64,000 nt of DNA from Cellulophaga sp. F20128 (GCF_023015805.1 NZ_JALKBA010000003.1:186001-250000); one strand, 5' to 3'. Shown: positions 9,191 through 18,883, numbered from the stretch's first letter. Made by a program: numbers and translations. The notes: a model not told the origin generated them from the sequence alone.

Positions 9191-11608
9191 ATGAAAATTT
9201 TACGAATAGTAGCTTTTATGACCTTATTGATTCTTACTGTTGTAGGATGCAAGAATGAAGCTACTGATTTAAATATTGCTAGTGATTCTAATACAATTTG
9301 GTATAGTGCACCTGCAAAAAAATGGACAGATGCTTTTCCAATAGGGAATGGAAAGCTAGCTGCAATGAGTTTTGGAGGTATAGAAACTGAAAGATTTCAG
9401 TTGAATGAAGAAAGTTTATGGGCAGGAACACCAGAAAACCCTTATGCTGAAAATTTTCGTGAGCATCTAACAAAAGTGCAGCAGCTGGTACTGGCGGGAA
9501 AGTACAAGGAAGCAAATGCTTATGGAATAGAAAATTTAACAGCTGGTCCTACCTCATTTAGGTCCTATGAACCCTTAGGAGATTTGTTAATTGACTTTGA
9601 TAATCATAGTCAGGTAGCCAATTACAAGCGATCATTGGATATGGCTACAGGAGTTAGTAAAGTGACTTTTGAATTGAACGGTTCCACAATTGTTCGTGAA
9701 TCCTTTATTTCTGCCATTGATAATGTTTTGTGTATTCGAATTGCGACTACAGGTGCTCAAAAAATAAACTGTAGCATAGGTCTGGAACGACAAAAAGATG
9801 CTGAAATTAAAGTTTTGGCTGATGGATCTATACAAATGGATGGGCAAATTGTTGATGTAGAAGCTCCAGAGGCACGAGATGAAAACGCAGGAGGATCGGG
9901 AAAAGGTGGTGCACATATGCGTTTTGCAGCAAGGCTATCATCGGATGTTAAGGGTGGCAATGTTAGTGCTGAAAAGGGTAAATTAAAGATTAGCAATGCC
10001 ACTGAAGTTGTTCTAAAGTTAGCAGCAGCAACAGATTATAATTTAGAAGTATTGAATTTTGATGCTAGTATTGACCCTAGTAGTAAGGCCGAAAAAGTTT
10101 TAGCAGCCACTTCTAATAAAACTTGGGAAGGCATAAAAAAAGCACATACTAAAGAGCACTCCGCCTTGTTTAACAGAGTGAGCCTTGATTTGGGAAATCC
10201 AGCATTAGATTCCTTAGCTATGGATGTGCGATTAAAACAATACAAAGCAGGAGCAGAGGATGCAGGATTAGAAGCTCATTTGTTCCAGTTTGGAAGGTAT
10301 TTGTTAATAGGTAGTTCTCGTTCAAATTCAGTTCTTCCGGCAAATTTACAGGGAAAATGGAGTGAACGTATGTGGGCACCATGGGAAGCAGATTACCATC
10401 TTAATGTGAACTTGCAAATGAACTATTGGTCTGCAGATGTCGCTAATTTGTCTGAAACAATGGATCCATTGATTACTTGGTTTGAAAAAATTACGGAAGT
10501 TAGCAAACCCTATGCGAAAGAAATGTACGGTTCTGATGGCTGGTTTTCACATCATGCCTCAAATCCTTTTGGAAGAGTTACTCCTTCTGCGTCTACAATT
10601 TCATCGCAATTTAATAATGGTGTTTTAGATCCGCTACCAGGGGCTTGGATGATGATGAACTTATGGGATCATTATGAATTTACACAGGATCAGGTCTTTT
10701 TAAAGAATCAATTGTACCCTATGTTAACAGGGGCAAGTGAGTTTATTTTAGATGTCCTAGTTGAAGATCAAAACGGAGTGCTTCATTTTGTTCCTTCCTC
10801 TTCTCCAGAGAATCAATACCTGGACCCTCAAACCAATGAAATGATGCGAATCACTTCAACTTCTACCTATCACTTAACTATTATTCAGGCGGTTTTTGAA
10901 GCTACTTTAGAGGCAAGTGCAATTTTAGATGAAGGCGGTACTATGAAAAGGCGCATTCTAGAGGCTCAAGATAAATTGCCAGACTTTCCAGTTGCTGATA
11001 ATGGACGGATGATGGAATGGCGAGAGGACTGGCAAGAGAAAGAACCGGGACACAGACATCTGTCTCATCTGTTAGGGATTCATCCATTTACATTAATTAC
11101 AGAAAAAACACCAAAGCTGTACGAAGCTGTAAGAACTAGCCTAACATGGCGTGAAGAAAATGGACACGGTGGAATGGGCTGGGCATATGCCCATAGTTTG
11201 TTAATGCATGCTAGGCTTTTAGAAGGAGAAAAAGCCTATAATAGTTTACATACATTATTAAGTAAAGGAAATAAAAATAGCTTAATGAATACCATTGGAC
11301 CCTTTCAAATTGATGGTAATTTAGGGGCTACTGCTGGTATATCAGAAATGTTACTTCAAAGTCATTTAAAAAATGATAAGGGTAATTTTATACTACATTT
11401 GTTGCCTGCCATACCGGCTCAATGGGCAGAAGGTAAGGTAGCTGGCTTACATGCTAGAGGAGGTTTTGAACTCGATATGGAATGGAATGCTACAGAATTG
11501 GTAGTTACTATTATTTCAGAAAAAGGCGGTTCATGTGTTGTTCGTGCCCGAGGTGTTGAAAAAGAAGTGACCTTAGCAGCTGGTGAAAAATTAGAATTAA
11601 TTTTTTAG
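9191..11608 (+). CDS. GH95 alpha-L-fucosidase-like lipoprotein (His-type active site)
   Basis: 805-residue GH95 enzyme, clearly diverged from the preceding gene. It has a lipoprotein signal (lipobox VVGC, Cys20), unlike its neighbour, so the two probably sit in different places. The family pattern is intact: WYSAPAKKWTDAFPIGNGKL near the N-terminus, Asn405 and Asn407 in YHLNVNLQMNYW, Glu609 in RMMEWREDW and Asp708 in FQIDGNLGA. His403 is the fucosidase-type residue. The catalytic loop has L/V in place of T/I beside the two Asn, so linkage preference may differ from the first enzyme. It is the last gene of the PUL-A operon and ends 57 bp before a strong convergent terminator. Confidence 0.88.
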   Translation: MKILRIVAFMTLLILTVVGCKNEATDLNIASDSNTIWYSAPAKKWTDAFPIGNGKLAAMSFGGIETERFQLNEESLWAGTPENPYAENFREHLTKVQQLVLAGKYKEANAYGIENLTAGPTSFRSYEPLGDLLIDFDNHSQVANYKRSLDMATGVSKVTFELNGSTIVRESFISAIDNVLCIRIATTGAQKINCSIGLERQKDAEIKVLADGSIQMDGQIVDVEAPEARDENAGGSGKGGAHMRFAARLSSDVKGGNVSAEKGKLKISNATEVVLKLAAATDYNLEVLNFDASIDPSSKAEKVLAATSNKTWEGIKKAHTKEHSALFNRVSLDLGNPALDSLAMDVRLKQYKAGAEDAGLEAHLFQFGRYLLIGSSRSNSVLPANLQGKWSERMWAPWEADYHLNVNLQMNYWSADVANLSETMDPLITWFEKITEVSKPYAKEMYGSDGWFSHHASNPFGRVTPSASTISSQFNNGVLDPLPGAWMMMNLWDHYEFTQDQVFLKNQLYPMLTGASEFILDVLVEDQNGVLHFVPSSSPENQYLDPQTNEMMRITSTSTYHLTIIQAVFEATLEASAILDEGGTMKRRILEAQDKLPDFPVADNGRMMEWREDWQEKEPGHRHLSHLLGIHPFTLITEKTPKLYEAVRTSLTWREENGHGGMGWAYAHSLLMHARLLEGEKAYNSLHTLLSKGNKNSLMNTIGPFQIDGNLGATAGISEMLLQSHLKNDKGNFILHLLPAIPAQWAEGKVAGLHARGGFELDMEWNATELVVTIISEKGGSCVVRARGVEKEVTLAAGEKLELIF

Positions 11609-11617
11609 GTAGGCTTG

Positions 11618-11637
11618 GCTATCTATAATTAGATAGC
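11618..11637. terminator. Small stem-loop after PUL-A
   Basis: GCTATCTA (11618-11625) and TAGATAGC (11630-11637) form a perfect 8-bp stem with a 4-base loop just after the GH95 stop. There is no U-run. It may protect the 3' end of the PUL-A transcript. Confidence 0.4.
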
Positions 11638-11664
11638 TAACAACACCATTAATCTGTGAAATTT

Positions 11665-11720
11665 AAAGCGGGTATCGTTTAGAAAGTGATAATTTCTAAT
11701 CGATACCCGCGCTTTATTTT
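11665..11720. terminator. Bidirectional intrinsic terminator between PUL-A and PUL-B
   Basis: AAAGCGGGTATCG (11665-11677) pairs with CGATACCCG...CTTT (11701-11715). The stem continues inward through TTTAGAAA and TTTCTAA around a short loop. It is flanked by A-rich and T-rich runs on opposite sides, so it can stop the plus-strand GH95 transcript and the minus-strand phoD-like transcript. Confidence 0.85.
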
Positions 11721-11740
11721 GTCGCTAAAATGAAACAGAA

Positions 11741-13249
11741 TTATTCCACGTTTTTTATAGCGATGTTAAGTTGTTTCCCAGTTTCATCAATGGTTTCAAA
11801 AATGAGCTGTGGACTTTTGCCAAGTGCTGGGGCAGTTAACTTCACTAAAATAAAACCGCCAGTAGGTTCTTCCTGAATATACGGTTGTTTAATAAACCCT
11901 AAAGGGTCTGTGGAACCTGCTTCTCCTGGTTTTCTTCCAGGTCTAGAGTTTTGACCGTTGATAGATCCTGTGCCAAATTCCTCAAAACCGGCTGGGTGAA
12001 TGGAGTGGTATTGCCAATGGCGATCCCCAGTTATGATATAAAAATTCTTATCTAAGTTGTTTTTTTTCAACCAATGAAAAAAGGCATCTCTTTCTTGCTG
12101 AAAGCCACCATAGCTCACATGGTTGTCGTGTTTGGTAGCATCGTCTGGTCCCACTAAGGGAGAAGCCACAATAAAGACTTTAAAACTGGCGGTGCTTTCT
12201 AGTAGGGATTTTTTAATCCAGGCCAGTTGTTCCTTGCCCCAAATAGATTTATGAGGTCCGTCTGGTGTATCATTTCCATCCCTATAATCTCGTCCTTCAG
12301 GCATCCAAATTTGTAAATGCTTGTTTATTTGCCGGGTTCGGAAGGTGACTGCCTGTTCATCAGCTGGGTGGGCTATGGGTGTTTGTTCTAAAAAAGTGGA
12401 CCTCGCCAATTGCGGTGAAGGTTCTTTTCCGTTTTCCTCGTTATCACTGTCGTTATACCGGTATTCGTGATCATCCTTCATGAAATAAACAGGCACATTG
12501 CCTAGGAAGTTCTGCATGCGGGGCATGGCCATTTGTCGGTGCCATTTAGCCCGTAATTCGGTCTGGGTTTTTGCAATGCCTTTATTTGGATAATCATAAT
12601 ATACAGTATCCCCGGTTTGCACCCAAAAATTAGGTTTTAAAGCAGACATTGCTGCTAAAGACGGAAATCCAAGTTTCCGATCTTCACCTTGGGCTGCTTG
12701 GCTCTTGCTTCCTGCCCTAAGTGCGCCACCACCCAAAAAGAATTTACCCAAATTCAAACAAGAGGTGACTACAAACGAAACTTGTTTTTCATCGTTAATA
12801 GACTGCAGCGTGGTAAATTTACTTATCGGTCCTGTTTTGGTTTTAGAAGTTGTGGTCCCATAATGAACCCGTACGTAATATGTAGTGTCTGGATTTAATT
12901 CTTCCACTTTGTGTTTGATGACAAAATCCTTAGCCGGACTTGTCTCTTGCCATGGAGATGTTTTAGATCTTTTAAATTTAGGATTGTCAGCAATCTCAAA
13001 ATTGGCAGTACCTAAAGTTCCTTTTATATCATAACTTAAAAGTTCTTTAGCGGAATCAAAACCATTTTCAGGCATCTTGTTTTCACTGGTAAGTCGAGTT
13101 TGTAAAATAGCTGAAGACTGGCTTACTTCGCCAATCATTTGAGGAAAACTGTACATAGTAGGATTTTTATCTAAATATTCCCAAGTTGGTTTAAACGACA
13201 AGGCTGTAGCACCTGCTCCAGATAATTTTAAAAAAAGACGACGCTTCAT
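11741..13249 (-). CDS. PhoD-like metallophosphatase with Tat-type signal
   Basis: 502-residue PhoD-family (alkaline phosphatase D) enzyme that hydrolyses phosphomono- or diesters with an Fe/Ca centre. The N-terminus (MKRRLFLKLSGAGATAL) has a twin-arginine motif followed by a hydrophobic stretch, fitting Tat export of a metal-loaded enzyme. A fibronectin-like PhoD_N domain (about 35-150) precedes the metallophosphatase domain, which shows VQTGDTVYYD, MKDDHEYRYND, VASPLVGPDD and ITGDRHWQYHS. It is the last gene of the PUL-B operon, 11 bp after the lactonase, next to the terminator. A phosphatase is not expected in a pathway for a purely sulfated glycan. It may remove phosphate from a phosphorylated glycan or simply scavenge phosphate. 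Confidence 0.85.
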   Translation of the reverse strand: MKRRLFLKLSGAGATALSFKPTWEYLDKNPTMYSFPQMIGEVSQSSAILQTRLTSENKMPENGFDSAKELLSYDIKGTLGTANFEIADNPKFKRSKTSPWQETSPAKDFVIKHKVEELNPDTTYYVRVHYGTTTSKTKTGPISKFTTLQSINDEKQVSFVVTSCLNLGKFFLGGGALRAGSKSQAAQGEDRKLGFPSLAAMSALKPNFWVQTGDTVYYDYPNKGIAKTQTELRAKWHRQMAMPRMQNFLGNVPVYFMKDDHEYRYNDSDNEENGKEPSPQLARSTFLEQTPIAHPADEQAVTFRTRQINKHLQIWMPEGRDYRDGNDTPDGPHKSIWGKEQLAWIKKSLLESTASFKVFIVASPLVGPDDATKHDNHVSYGGFQQERDAFFHWLKKNNLDKNFYIITGDRHWQYHSIHPAGFEEFGTGSINGQNSRPGRKPGEAGSTDPLGFIKQPYIQEEPTGGFILVKLTAPALGKSPQLIFETIDETGKQLNIAIKNVE

Positions 13250-13260
13250 ATTTTATTTTT

Positions 13261-14106
13261 TTATTTCTGTTGGATATCTATCCCATAAAACGCTATGGCA
13301 TTTTTACCCATAATTTTATTTTTCTCTTGTTCAGAAAATTTAGATATATATTGGTCAATAATGCCTTTTACCTCCACATAAGAAGCGCTTAGTAAACAAA
13401 CTGGCCAATCTGAACCAAATAATACCCTGTTTGTTCCAAAAGATTCAAAAACCACATCTAAATAGGGTTCAAAATCTTCATACTTCCACGTATGCCATTT
13501 AGTTTCAGTGACCATTCCAGATACTTTACACCATACATTGTCAAATGTACTTAGCGCTTGCATATGACTTTTCCATACGTTAATTTCCTTTTTTTCGATA
13601 TAGGGTTTTGCAATATGGTCTATTATAAATTTTTGATTTGGATGTGCTTTTATAAATTGTATTGTGGCTTCTAAATGTATGGGAAAGATTAGAATATCAT
13701 AGGTGAGGTTGTACTTTTCCAATTGGCTTATTCCGTAATTAAAGGCTTTTCCAAGAATAAAATTGGCGTTAGGTTCGTCATGCACTACATGCCTAAAGCC
13801 TTTTATAGTTGTGCATGAGTCTATAAAATAACTGAGTCGTTCATCAATATTTTTAGCCCTTAAATCTGCCCAACCCACAATAGCTTTTATGCTTTTGTTT
13901 TCTTTGGCTAATGAAATCAGAAAATTAGTTTCTGCTTCAGATTGACTAGCTTGTACAGCAACACTTCCATCGATGGCAGTTTTTCCGAATTCTTTTTTAA
14001 GATCTTCAGGTAAATAGTCTCTTTTTAAGATAGACATAGTATCATTAATCCATATATGATCTGCGGGATTATACTTCCAAAAATGCTGATGTGAATCGAT
14101 TTTCAT
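13261..14106 (-). CDS. COG3618 amidohydrolase: L-galactono/L-fucono-lactonase
   Basis: 281-residue cytosolic amidohydrolase of the Amidohydro_2/COG3618 group. This family hydrolyses sugar lactones, including L-fucono-1,5-lactone and L-galactono-1,5-lactone. It starts with the metal-site motif DSHQHFW (His6, His8), has IIDHIAKP around His164, and ends with FGSDWPVCLL (Asp233), the metal-binding Asp of the superfamily. There is no signal peptide. It lies 2 bp after the second tandem sulfatase and 11 bp before the phosphatase. With the aldo/keto reductase and zinc dehydrogenase of the same operon it matches the three-enzyme L-galactose route described in Bacteroides vulgatus (Bvu0219, Bvu0220, Bvu0222). 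An L-fucose role is possible, but no fuconate dehydratase is present in the window. Confidence 0.85.
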   Translation of the reverse strand: MKIDSHQHFWKYNPADHIWINDTMSILKRDYLPEDLKKEFGKTAIDGSVAVQASQSEAETNFLISLAKENKSIKAIVGWADLRAKNIDERLSYFIDSCTTIKGFRHVVHDEPNANFILGKAFNYGISQLEKYNLTYDILIFPIHLEATIQFIKAHPNQKFIIDHIAKPYIEKKEINVWKSHMQALSTFDNVWCKVSGMVTETKWHTWKYEDFEPYLDVVFESFGTNRVLFGSDWPVCLLSASYVEVKGIIDQYISKFSEQEKNKIMGKNAIAFYGIDIQQK

Positions 14107-14108
14107 AT

Positions 14109-15647
14109 TTATTTTTTTGCCACCTTATTTAATTTTTCCCAATATGGGCCTTCATCTCTAATCTCTTTCCATTGGGAGATCATTATGGGTTTTAATTTGG
14201 CTACGATGTCTTGTTCAGTTGTTGCAAGGTCATTTTGTTGTTCGGGATCATTGGCTAAATTGTATAGCGCAAACCTAACAGGTGTGGAAGTTTTCATCCA
14301 TTCCATAATAGATCTTTCTTTAGTTTTCTCAGGAAGCCAGCCAATAAGTGTAAGGTCATTATAACGCATTGCCATATGCGGCATTCTAAAATAGGAATCC
14401 TCATGTGCCGGGAAAATCCATAGGTAGGGTTTTTCTCTTTCAATCTTCTGTCCAAGAAATGCAGGTAGGGCATTTGTGCCATCAAAGTTTATGTTATTGG
14501 GTAATTGTACTTGTGCAAGTTTGGCTGCTGTGGCTATAAAGTCTGTCGCTACCACCATTTCATCACTAGTGGTACCCGCTGGAATTTTAGCTGGGTAGCG
14601 TACAATACCCGGAACCCTGTGGCCGCCTTCATACGGAAATCGTTTCATTCCTCTGTAAATGCCTGGGTTGCCAAAACAGAAATCACGGGTAGGGGCTGCC
14701 CATTCACCTTGAGACTCTTCTAAGTTAACAGGAGATTCGGGACCATTATCACTAGTAAAAATAACCATTGTGTTTTCCGTTAAGTTTTCTGCATCTACAG
14801 TTATTAGTAAGTTTTCAAAAGCTTTGTCTAACTGAGAAACAGTGCCGTAGTATTCTTTTTTGTTCTGACTTATATCATAATCGGGTCTGGCAATGCCCCC
14901 ATAACTAATGGATTGTTCTAAGCTATCAACAAGAGCATTGTTGTACAGATCACTATAATCCTCTGGCGGTGCAAGGGGCGTATGTGGTTCATGTGTTGAA
15001 ACTATCAATAGAAACGGTTTGCTTTTATCTCTTTTGTGAGTGAGCCAGTCCGATGCTTCTTGGGTAAGAACATCACAATACCATCCACTTACTTCACCAA
15101 CATCTTCTCCATTTCTGATAAATTTTCTAAAATTTTGAGGACCCTCATAAGCATTATGGGTAGAAGCAAACCAATAATCAAACCCTTGGTCACCAGGATT
15201 GGGCTCTTTAGCTTTACTTGTTTTTTCTAGTCGAGATAAGTGCCATTTTCCCATAAAAGCAGTTTCGTACCCTCCAGATTTTAGAAGTTCAGCGATAGTT
15301 ACTTCACTATCTCTTAAATGTGTGCCTGCAAACCCTTGTAGGTAATAAAATCCACTTCTATACGGATTTTTTCCGGTTAATAGGCCAGCTCTCGAAGGAG
15401 AACAAACGGTTCCTGCCGAATGTACATCTGTAAGTAAAACACCTTCAGATGCAAATTTATCAATGGCAGGCGTGCTAATGATTGGGTTTCCGTAACAGCC
15501 CAAATCACCATATCCTAAATCATCAGTTAGATAAATGATAATGTTGGGTTTTATTTCTTTTGTTTTAGTTTCCTTAGAATTACAACTAGTTAATGATAAA
15601 GCGATTATTAAAAAAGAAACAAGGGCTATTTTAATTTCGGTTCTCAT
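14109..15647 (-). CDS. Sulfatase S1 family lipoprotein, tandem copy 2
   Basis: 512-residue formylglycine-dependent sulfatase that removes ester sulfate from carbohydrate. The signature CSPSRAGLLTG gives Cys82 as the residue converted to formylglycine and Arg86 as its helper. Asp42-Asp43 in YLTDDLGYGDLG are calcium ligands, and FMGKWHL and FTSDNGPE hold further active-site residues. A lipoprotein signal (LTSC, Cys22) suggests an envelope location. It is a close paralogue of the next gene upstream, with long identical stretches through the catalytic core, and the pair is 32 bp apart. The maturation enzyme (FGE or anSME) is not in this window. The S1 subfamily and the sulfate position cannot be fixed by eye. 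Confidence 0.92.
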   Translation of the reverse strand: MRTEIKIALVSFLIIALSLTSCNSKETKTKEIKPNIIIYLTDDLGYGDLGCYGNPIISTPAIDKFASEGVLLTDVHSAGTVCSPSRAGLLTGKNPYRSGFYYLQGFAGTHLRDSEVTIAELLKSGGYETAFMGKWHLSRLEKTSKAKEPNPGDQGFDYWFASTHNAYEGPQNFRKFIRNGEDVGEVSGWYCDVLTQEASDWLTHKRDKSKPFLLIVSTHEPHTPLAPPEDYSDLYNNALVDSLEQSISYGGIARPDYDISQNKKEYYGTVSQLDKAFENLLITVDAENLTENTMVIFTSDNGPESPVNLEESQGEWAAPTRDFCFGNPGIYRGMKRFPYEGGHRVPGIVRYPAKIPAGTTSDEMVVATDFIATAAKLAQVQLPNNINFDGTNALPAFLGQKIEREKPYLWIFPAHEDSYFRMPHMAMRYNDLTLIGWLPEKTKERSIMEWMKTSTPVRFALYNLANDPEQQNDLATTEQDIVAKLKPIMISQWKEIRDEGPYWEKLNKVAKK

Positions 15648-15679
15648 AATTCCTGCGATATATAATTAAAGTTTACTAT

Positions 15680-17236
15680 TTATTTTTTAACAGTTTGGTT
15701 TAATTTCTCCCAGTAAGGACCTTCATCTCTTATCGATATCCATTCGGATAGCATAATAGGTTTTAATTTAGCAAGGACATCTTGCTTGGAGGCTATAAGA
15801 TCATTTTTTTGTTCAGGATCTGTTGCCAAATTATACAGTTCAAAGGTTACTGGAATAGAGGTTTTCATCCATTCCATGATCGTAACGTCATCTTTCTTAT
15901 CTGGAAACTGGCCAATAAGGGTATAATCATTATATCGCATAGCCATATGTGGCATTCTAAAATAGGTATCCTCATGTGTAGGGAAAAGCCATAGATATGG
16001 TTTTTCTCTTTCTATTTTTTGCCCTAGAAAGGCAGGGAAAGCATCGACTGCATCTAACTTTAAATCGTTAGGGATTGGCACGCCTGCTAGGGCGGCGGCA
16101 GTGACTATAAAGTCAGTGGCTACAACCATTTCATCACTGGTTGTACCTGCTGTAATTTTAGCAGGGTAACGCACAATACCTGGTACTCTATGTCCGCCTT
16201 CGTAGGGGTACCTTTTCATTCCTCTTAAAGGGCCAGGCGTTCCAAAACAGAAATCGCGAATTGGATCTTCCCATTCCCCTTTAGATTCTTCTAGGTTAAC
16301 GGGAGTTTCTGGGCCATTGTCACTAGTAAAAATAACCATGGTATTTTCAGTTAAATTTTGGTTCTCAACTGTTTGTAGTAAGTTGTCAAAAGCTTTGTCT
16401 AATTGTGAAATAGTACCGTAATATTCTTTTTTGTTTGCGCTAATATCATAATCAGGTCTTGCTACGCCACCGTAGCTAATAGATTGCTCTAAACTGTCTA
16501 CTGTTGCATTATTATACATTTCGCTATACGCTTCTGGTGGAGCAAGTGGAGTGTGAGGTTCATGAGTAGAAACAATAAGAAAGAAAGGTTTACTCTTGTC
16601 TCTTTTATTAGTGATCCAATCTGATGCTTCCTCAGTTAATACATCACAATACCATCCATCTACTTCACCAACATCTTCACCATTTCTAATGAATTTTCTG
16701 AAATTTTTAGGACCTTGAAATGCATTATGGGTAGAAGCAAACCAATAGTCGAAGCCTTGGTCACTAGGACTAGGTTCTTTGGCTCTTGTAGTTTTTTCTA
16801 ATCTAGAAAGGTGCCATTTTCCCATAAAAGCAGTTTCGTACCCTCCTGATTTTAGGAGTTCTGCAATGGTTAATTCACTATCTCTTAAATGTGTACCCGC
16901 ATACCCTTGTAGGTAATAAAACCCACTCCTATAAGGGTTTTTTCCGGTTAAGAGTCCAGCCCTAGACGGAGAACATACCGTTCCTGCAGAGTGTAAATCT
17001 GTAAGTAAAACACCTTCAGAAGCAAATTTATCTATACCAGGTGTTTTAACAATAGGGTTACCATAAACACCTAAGTCACCATAACCCAAATCATCAGTGA
17101 GGTATATAATTATATTGGGTTTTATGGCTACTTCCTCTTTATGTTCTTTTTCCTTTTTTTTAGTATTGCAACTAAAAGTTAGGGTTACTATTAAAAAAAG
17201 AAATGCGTATTGTATTAATTTAAAAGGTTTTCTCAT
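15680..17236 (-). CDS. Sulfatase S1 family lipoprotein, tandem copy 1
   Basis: 518-residue sulfatase with formylglycine Cys88 in CSPSRAGLLTG and calcium Asp residues in YLTDDLGYGDLG. The lipobox is TFSC (Cys23), followed by a Lys/Glu-rich linker that is longer than in the paralogue. It aligns end to end with the next gene, and most differences lie in the C-terminal third (for example DKKDDVTIMEWMKTSIPVTF against EKTKERSIMEWMKTSTPVRF). A recent duplication with possible change of sulfate position or flanking-sugar preference is likely. It follows the symporter gene by 32 bp in the same operon. Confidence 0.92.
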   Translation of the reverse strand: MRKPFKLIQYAFLFLIVTLTFSCNTKKKEKEHKEEVAIKPNIIIYLTDDLGYGDLGVYGNPIVKTPGIDKFASEGVLLTDLHSAGTVCSPSRAGLLTGKNPYRSGFYYLQGYAGTHLRDSELTIAELLKSGGYETAFMGKWHLSRLEKTTRAKEPSPSDQGFDYWFASTHNAFQGPKNFRKFIRNGEDVGEVDGWYCDVLTEEASDWITNKRDKSKPFFLIVSTHEPHTPLAPPEAYSEMYNNATVDSLEQSISYGGVARPDYDISANKKEYYGTISQLDKAFDNLLQTVENQNLTENTMVIFTSDNGPETPVNLEESKGEWEDPIRDFCFGTPGPLRGMKRYPYEGGHRVPGIVRYPAKITAGTTSDEMVVATDFIVTAAALAGVPIPNDLKLDAVDAFPAFLGQKIEREKPYLWLFPTHEDTYFRMPHMAMRYNDYTLIGQFPDKKDDVTIMEWMKTSIPVTFELYNLATDPEQKNDLIASKQDVLAKLKPIMLSEWISIRDEGPYWEKLNQTVKK

Positions 17237-17268
17237 TTTGAGTTATTGATTTAATAGAGTATAATTTA

Positions 17269-18882
17269 TCATTGAAATATAAAATATAATATTCCAATAG
17301 TTACTAATAAGAGACCGGCATACAATCGCACATCCTTAAGGCCAGTAAATTCTTTATTTGTTAGGAATTGTAATGGATTATCCCAAGTGTATTTTAATTG
17401 TTCAATATTAGGTTTTGGTGTAGCATAACTAATTGTAAAATACACTACTGAACAGATACAGAATAACCACCAAGCTTGCATCATAAATGGTATTCCCCAG
17501 AGGTCTGTTATTATACTGGGTTGTTCTGAAAGTGTGGGTATGAAATCTGCAGAAAATGCAGCTATTCCCAATAGAAACCCAAAGATTAAAGTAACTAATG
17601 ATGCTTCTTTTGTTCCTCGTTTACTAAAAACACCAAAGAGGAATACAGTTGCAATTGGTGGTGCCAAAGCAGCAGCAATTTTATTAATTGCTTCAAAAAT
17701 ACTATTAAATCTTCCTCCCTGAGTAGACCAAGCTATGGCTAATATCATAACTACAACCGCAACATACTTTCCTATTTGTACTTGTTTTTTATCCGATAAT
17801 GAAGGTTTTATTCTTTTTGCGATATCAATTGCTACTAAGGTAGAACAACTATTAAGGGCTGCAGCAATGGTACTCATTAGGGCTGATAATAAAGCAGCGG
17901 CAAAAATACCCTTAATTCCGATTGGTAATAATTCATTTATAAGTACAGGTAAGGTTTCATTACTATCTGTTATCTTGTCTTTAAATAAAACATAACCTAG
18001 TACGCCTGGGAGCACCATAATAAATACAGGCAATATTTTTAAAAATCCGGCAAAAATCGGACCTTTTTGAGCATCATCTTCGCTTTTTGCAGCTAAAACC
18101 CGTTGAACTATAGTTTGGTCTGAACACCAATACCAAAGGCCTAAAATGGGATAACCTAAGAAAATAGCATACCAAGACAAGCCGGAATTACCGGCATTAT
18201 CTCCGCTTCTGAGCATACTTAATTGGTCTGGTTTTATATTCTCTTTTAAATCAGCTAAGGAGTTAATGCCAACCTCGGGGAGTTCATTAATTGCGAATAT
18301 AGTGAGGATTACAGCGCCTACAATTAGAACTACGGTTTGCACTGTTTCTGTCACCACAACAGCTTTTAAACCTCCTAAAATTGTGTAGGTTGCGGTTATA
18401 ACAGAAATTATTAATATAGAAACAAAAACATCGATCCCGAAAAAGGATTTAAATACGATAGCCCCAGCATAAAGACTCATTCCAATATGGACAAATAACG
18501 CACCAATGATAGCCATAAATGCTAAAAAAGAACGTGATGAAGACCCGTATCTTTTTTCTAAAAATTCAGGCAAAGTTGAGATTCTACTTTTAAAGTAAAA
18601 AGGAGCAAAAATGAGCCCTAAAAATATAAGGACAATAGAGGCCATCCATTCAAAATTACCCCAAACCAAGCCATCTTCAAAGCCTGAAGCAGCCAATCCT
18701 ACTAAATGAATTGTAGATATATTACTAGCAAAAAGAGCAGCACCAATTACAATCCAATTTAAACTACGCCCTGCTAGGAAATAGTTATCGGAGGTCATCT
18801 TTGTTTTTCTTGTAGTATAAATACCAAGTGCAACTATACCTATTAAATAAACTACTATTATTGCTAAATCTATATTTTCCAT
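17269..18882 (-). CDS. Sodium/solute symporter (SSS/SGLT family)
   Basis: 537-residue inner-membrane Na+-coupled symporter with the 13-14 hydrophobic segments of the family. It starts at MENIDLAIIVVYLIGIVALG and shows DNYFLAGRSLNWIVIGAALFA, RISTLPEFLEKRYG and ALLSALMSTIAAALNSCSTL, which are SSS signatures. The substrate is probably the monosaccharide freed in the periplasm, and L-galactose is the best guess from context. It sits between the aldo/keto reductase (1 bp gap) and the first tandem sulfatase, so uptake and first oxidation are tightly co-expressed. Confidence 0.9.
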   Translation of the reverse strand: MENIDLAIIVVYLIGIVALGIYTTRKTKMTSDNYFLAGRSLNWIVIGAALFASNISTIHLVGLAASGFEDGLVWGNFEWMASIVLIFLGLIFAPFYFKSRISTLPEFLEKRYGSSSRSFLAFMAIIGALFVHIGMSLYAGAIVFKSFFGIDVFVSILIISVITATYTILGGLKAVVVTETVQTVVLIVGAVILTIFAINELPEVGINSLADLKENIKPDQLSMLRSGDNAGNSGLSWYAIFLGYPILGLWYWCSDQTIVQRVLAAKSEDDAQKGPIFAGFLKILPVFIMVLPGVLGYVLFKDKITDSNETLPVLINELLPIGIKGIFAAALLSALMSTIAAALNSCSTLVAIDIAKRIKPSLSDKKQVQIGKYVAVVVMILAIAWSTQGGRFNSIFEAINKIAAALAPPIATVFLFGVFSKRGTKEASLVTLIFGFLLGIAAFSADFIPTLSEQPSIITDLWGIPFMMQAWWLFCICSVVYFTISYATPKPNIEQLKYTWDNPLQFLTNKEFTGLKDVRLYAGLLLVTIGILYFIFQ

Positions 18883-18883
18883 G

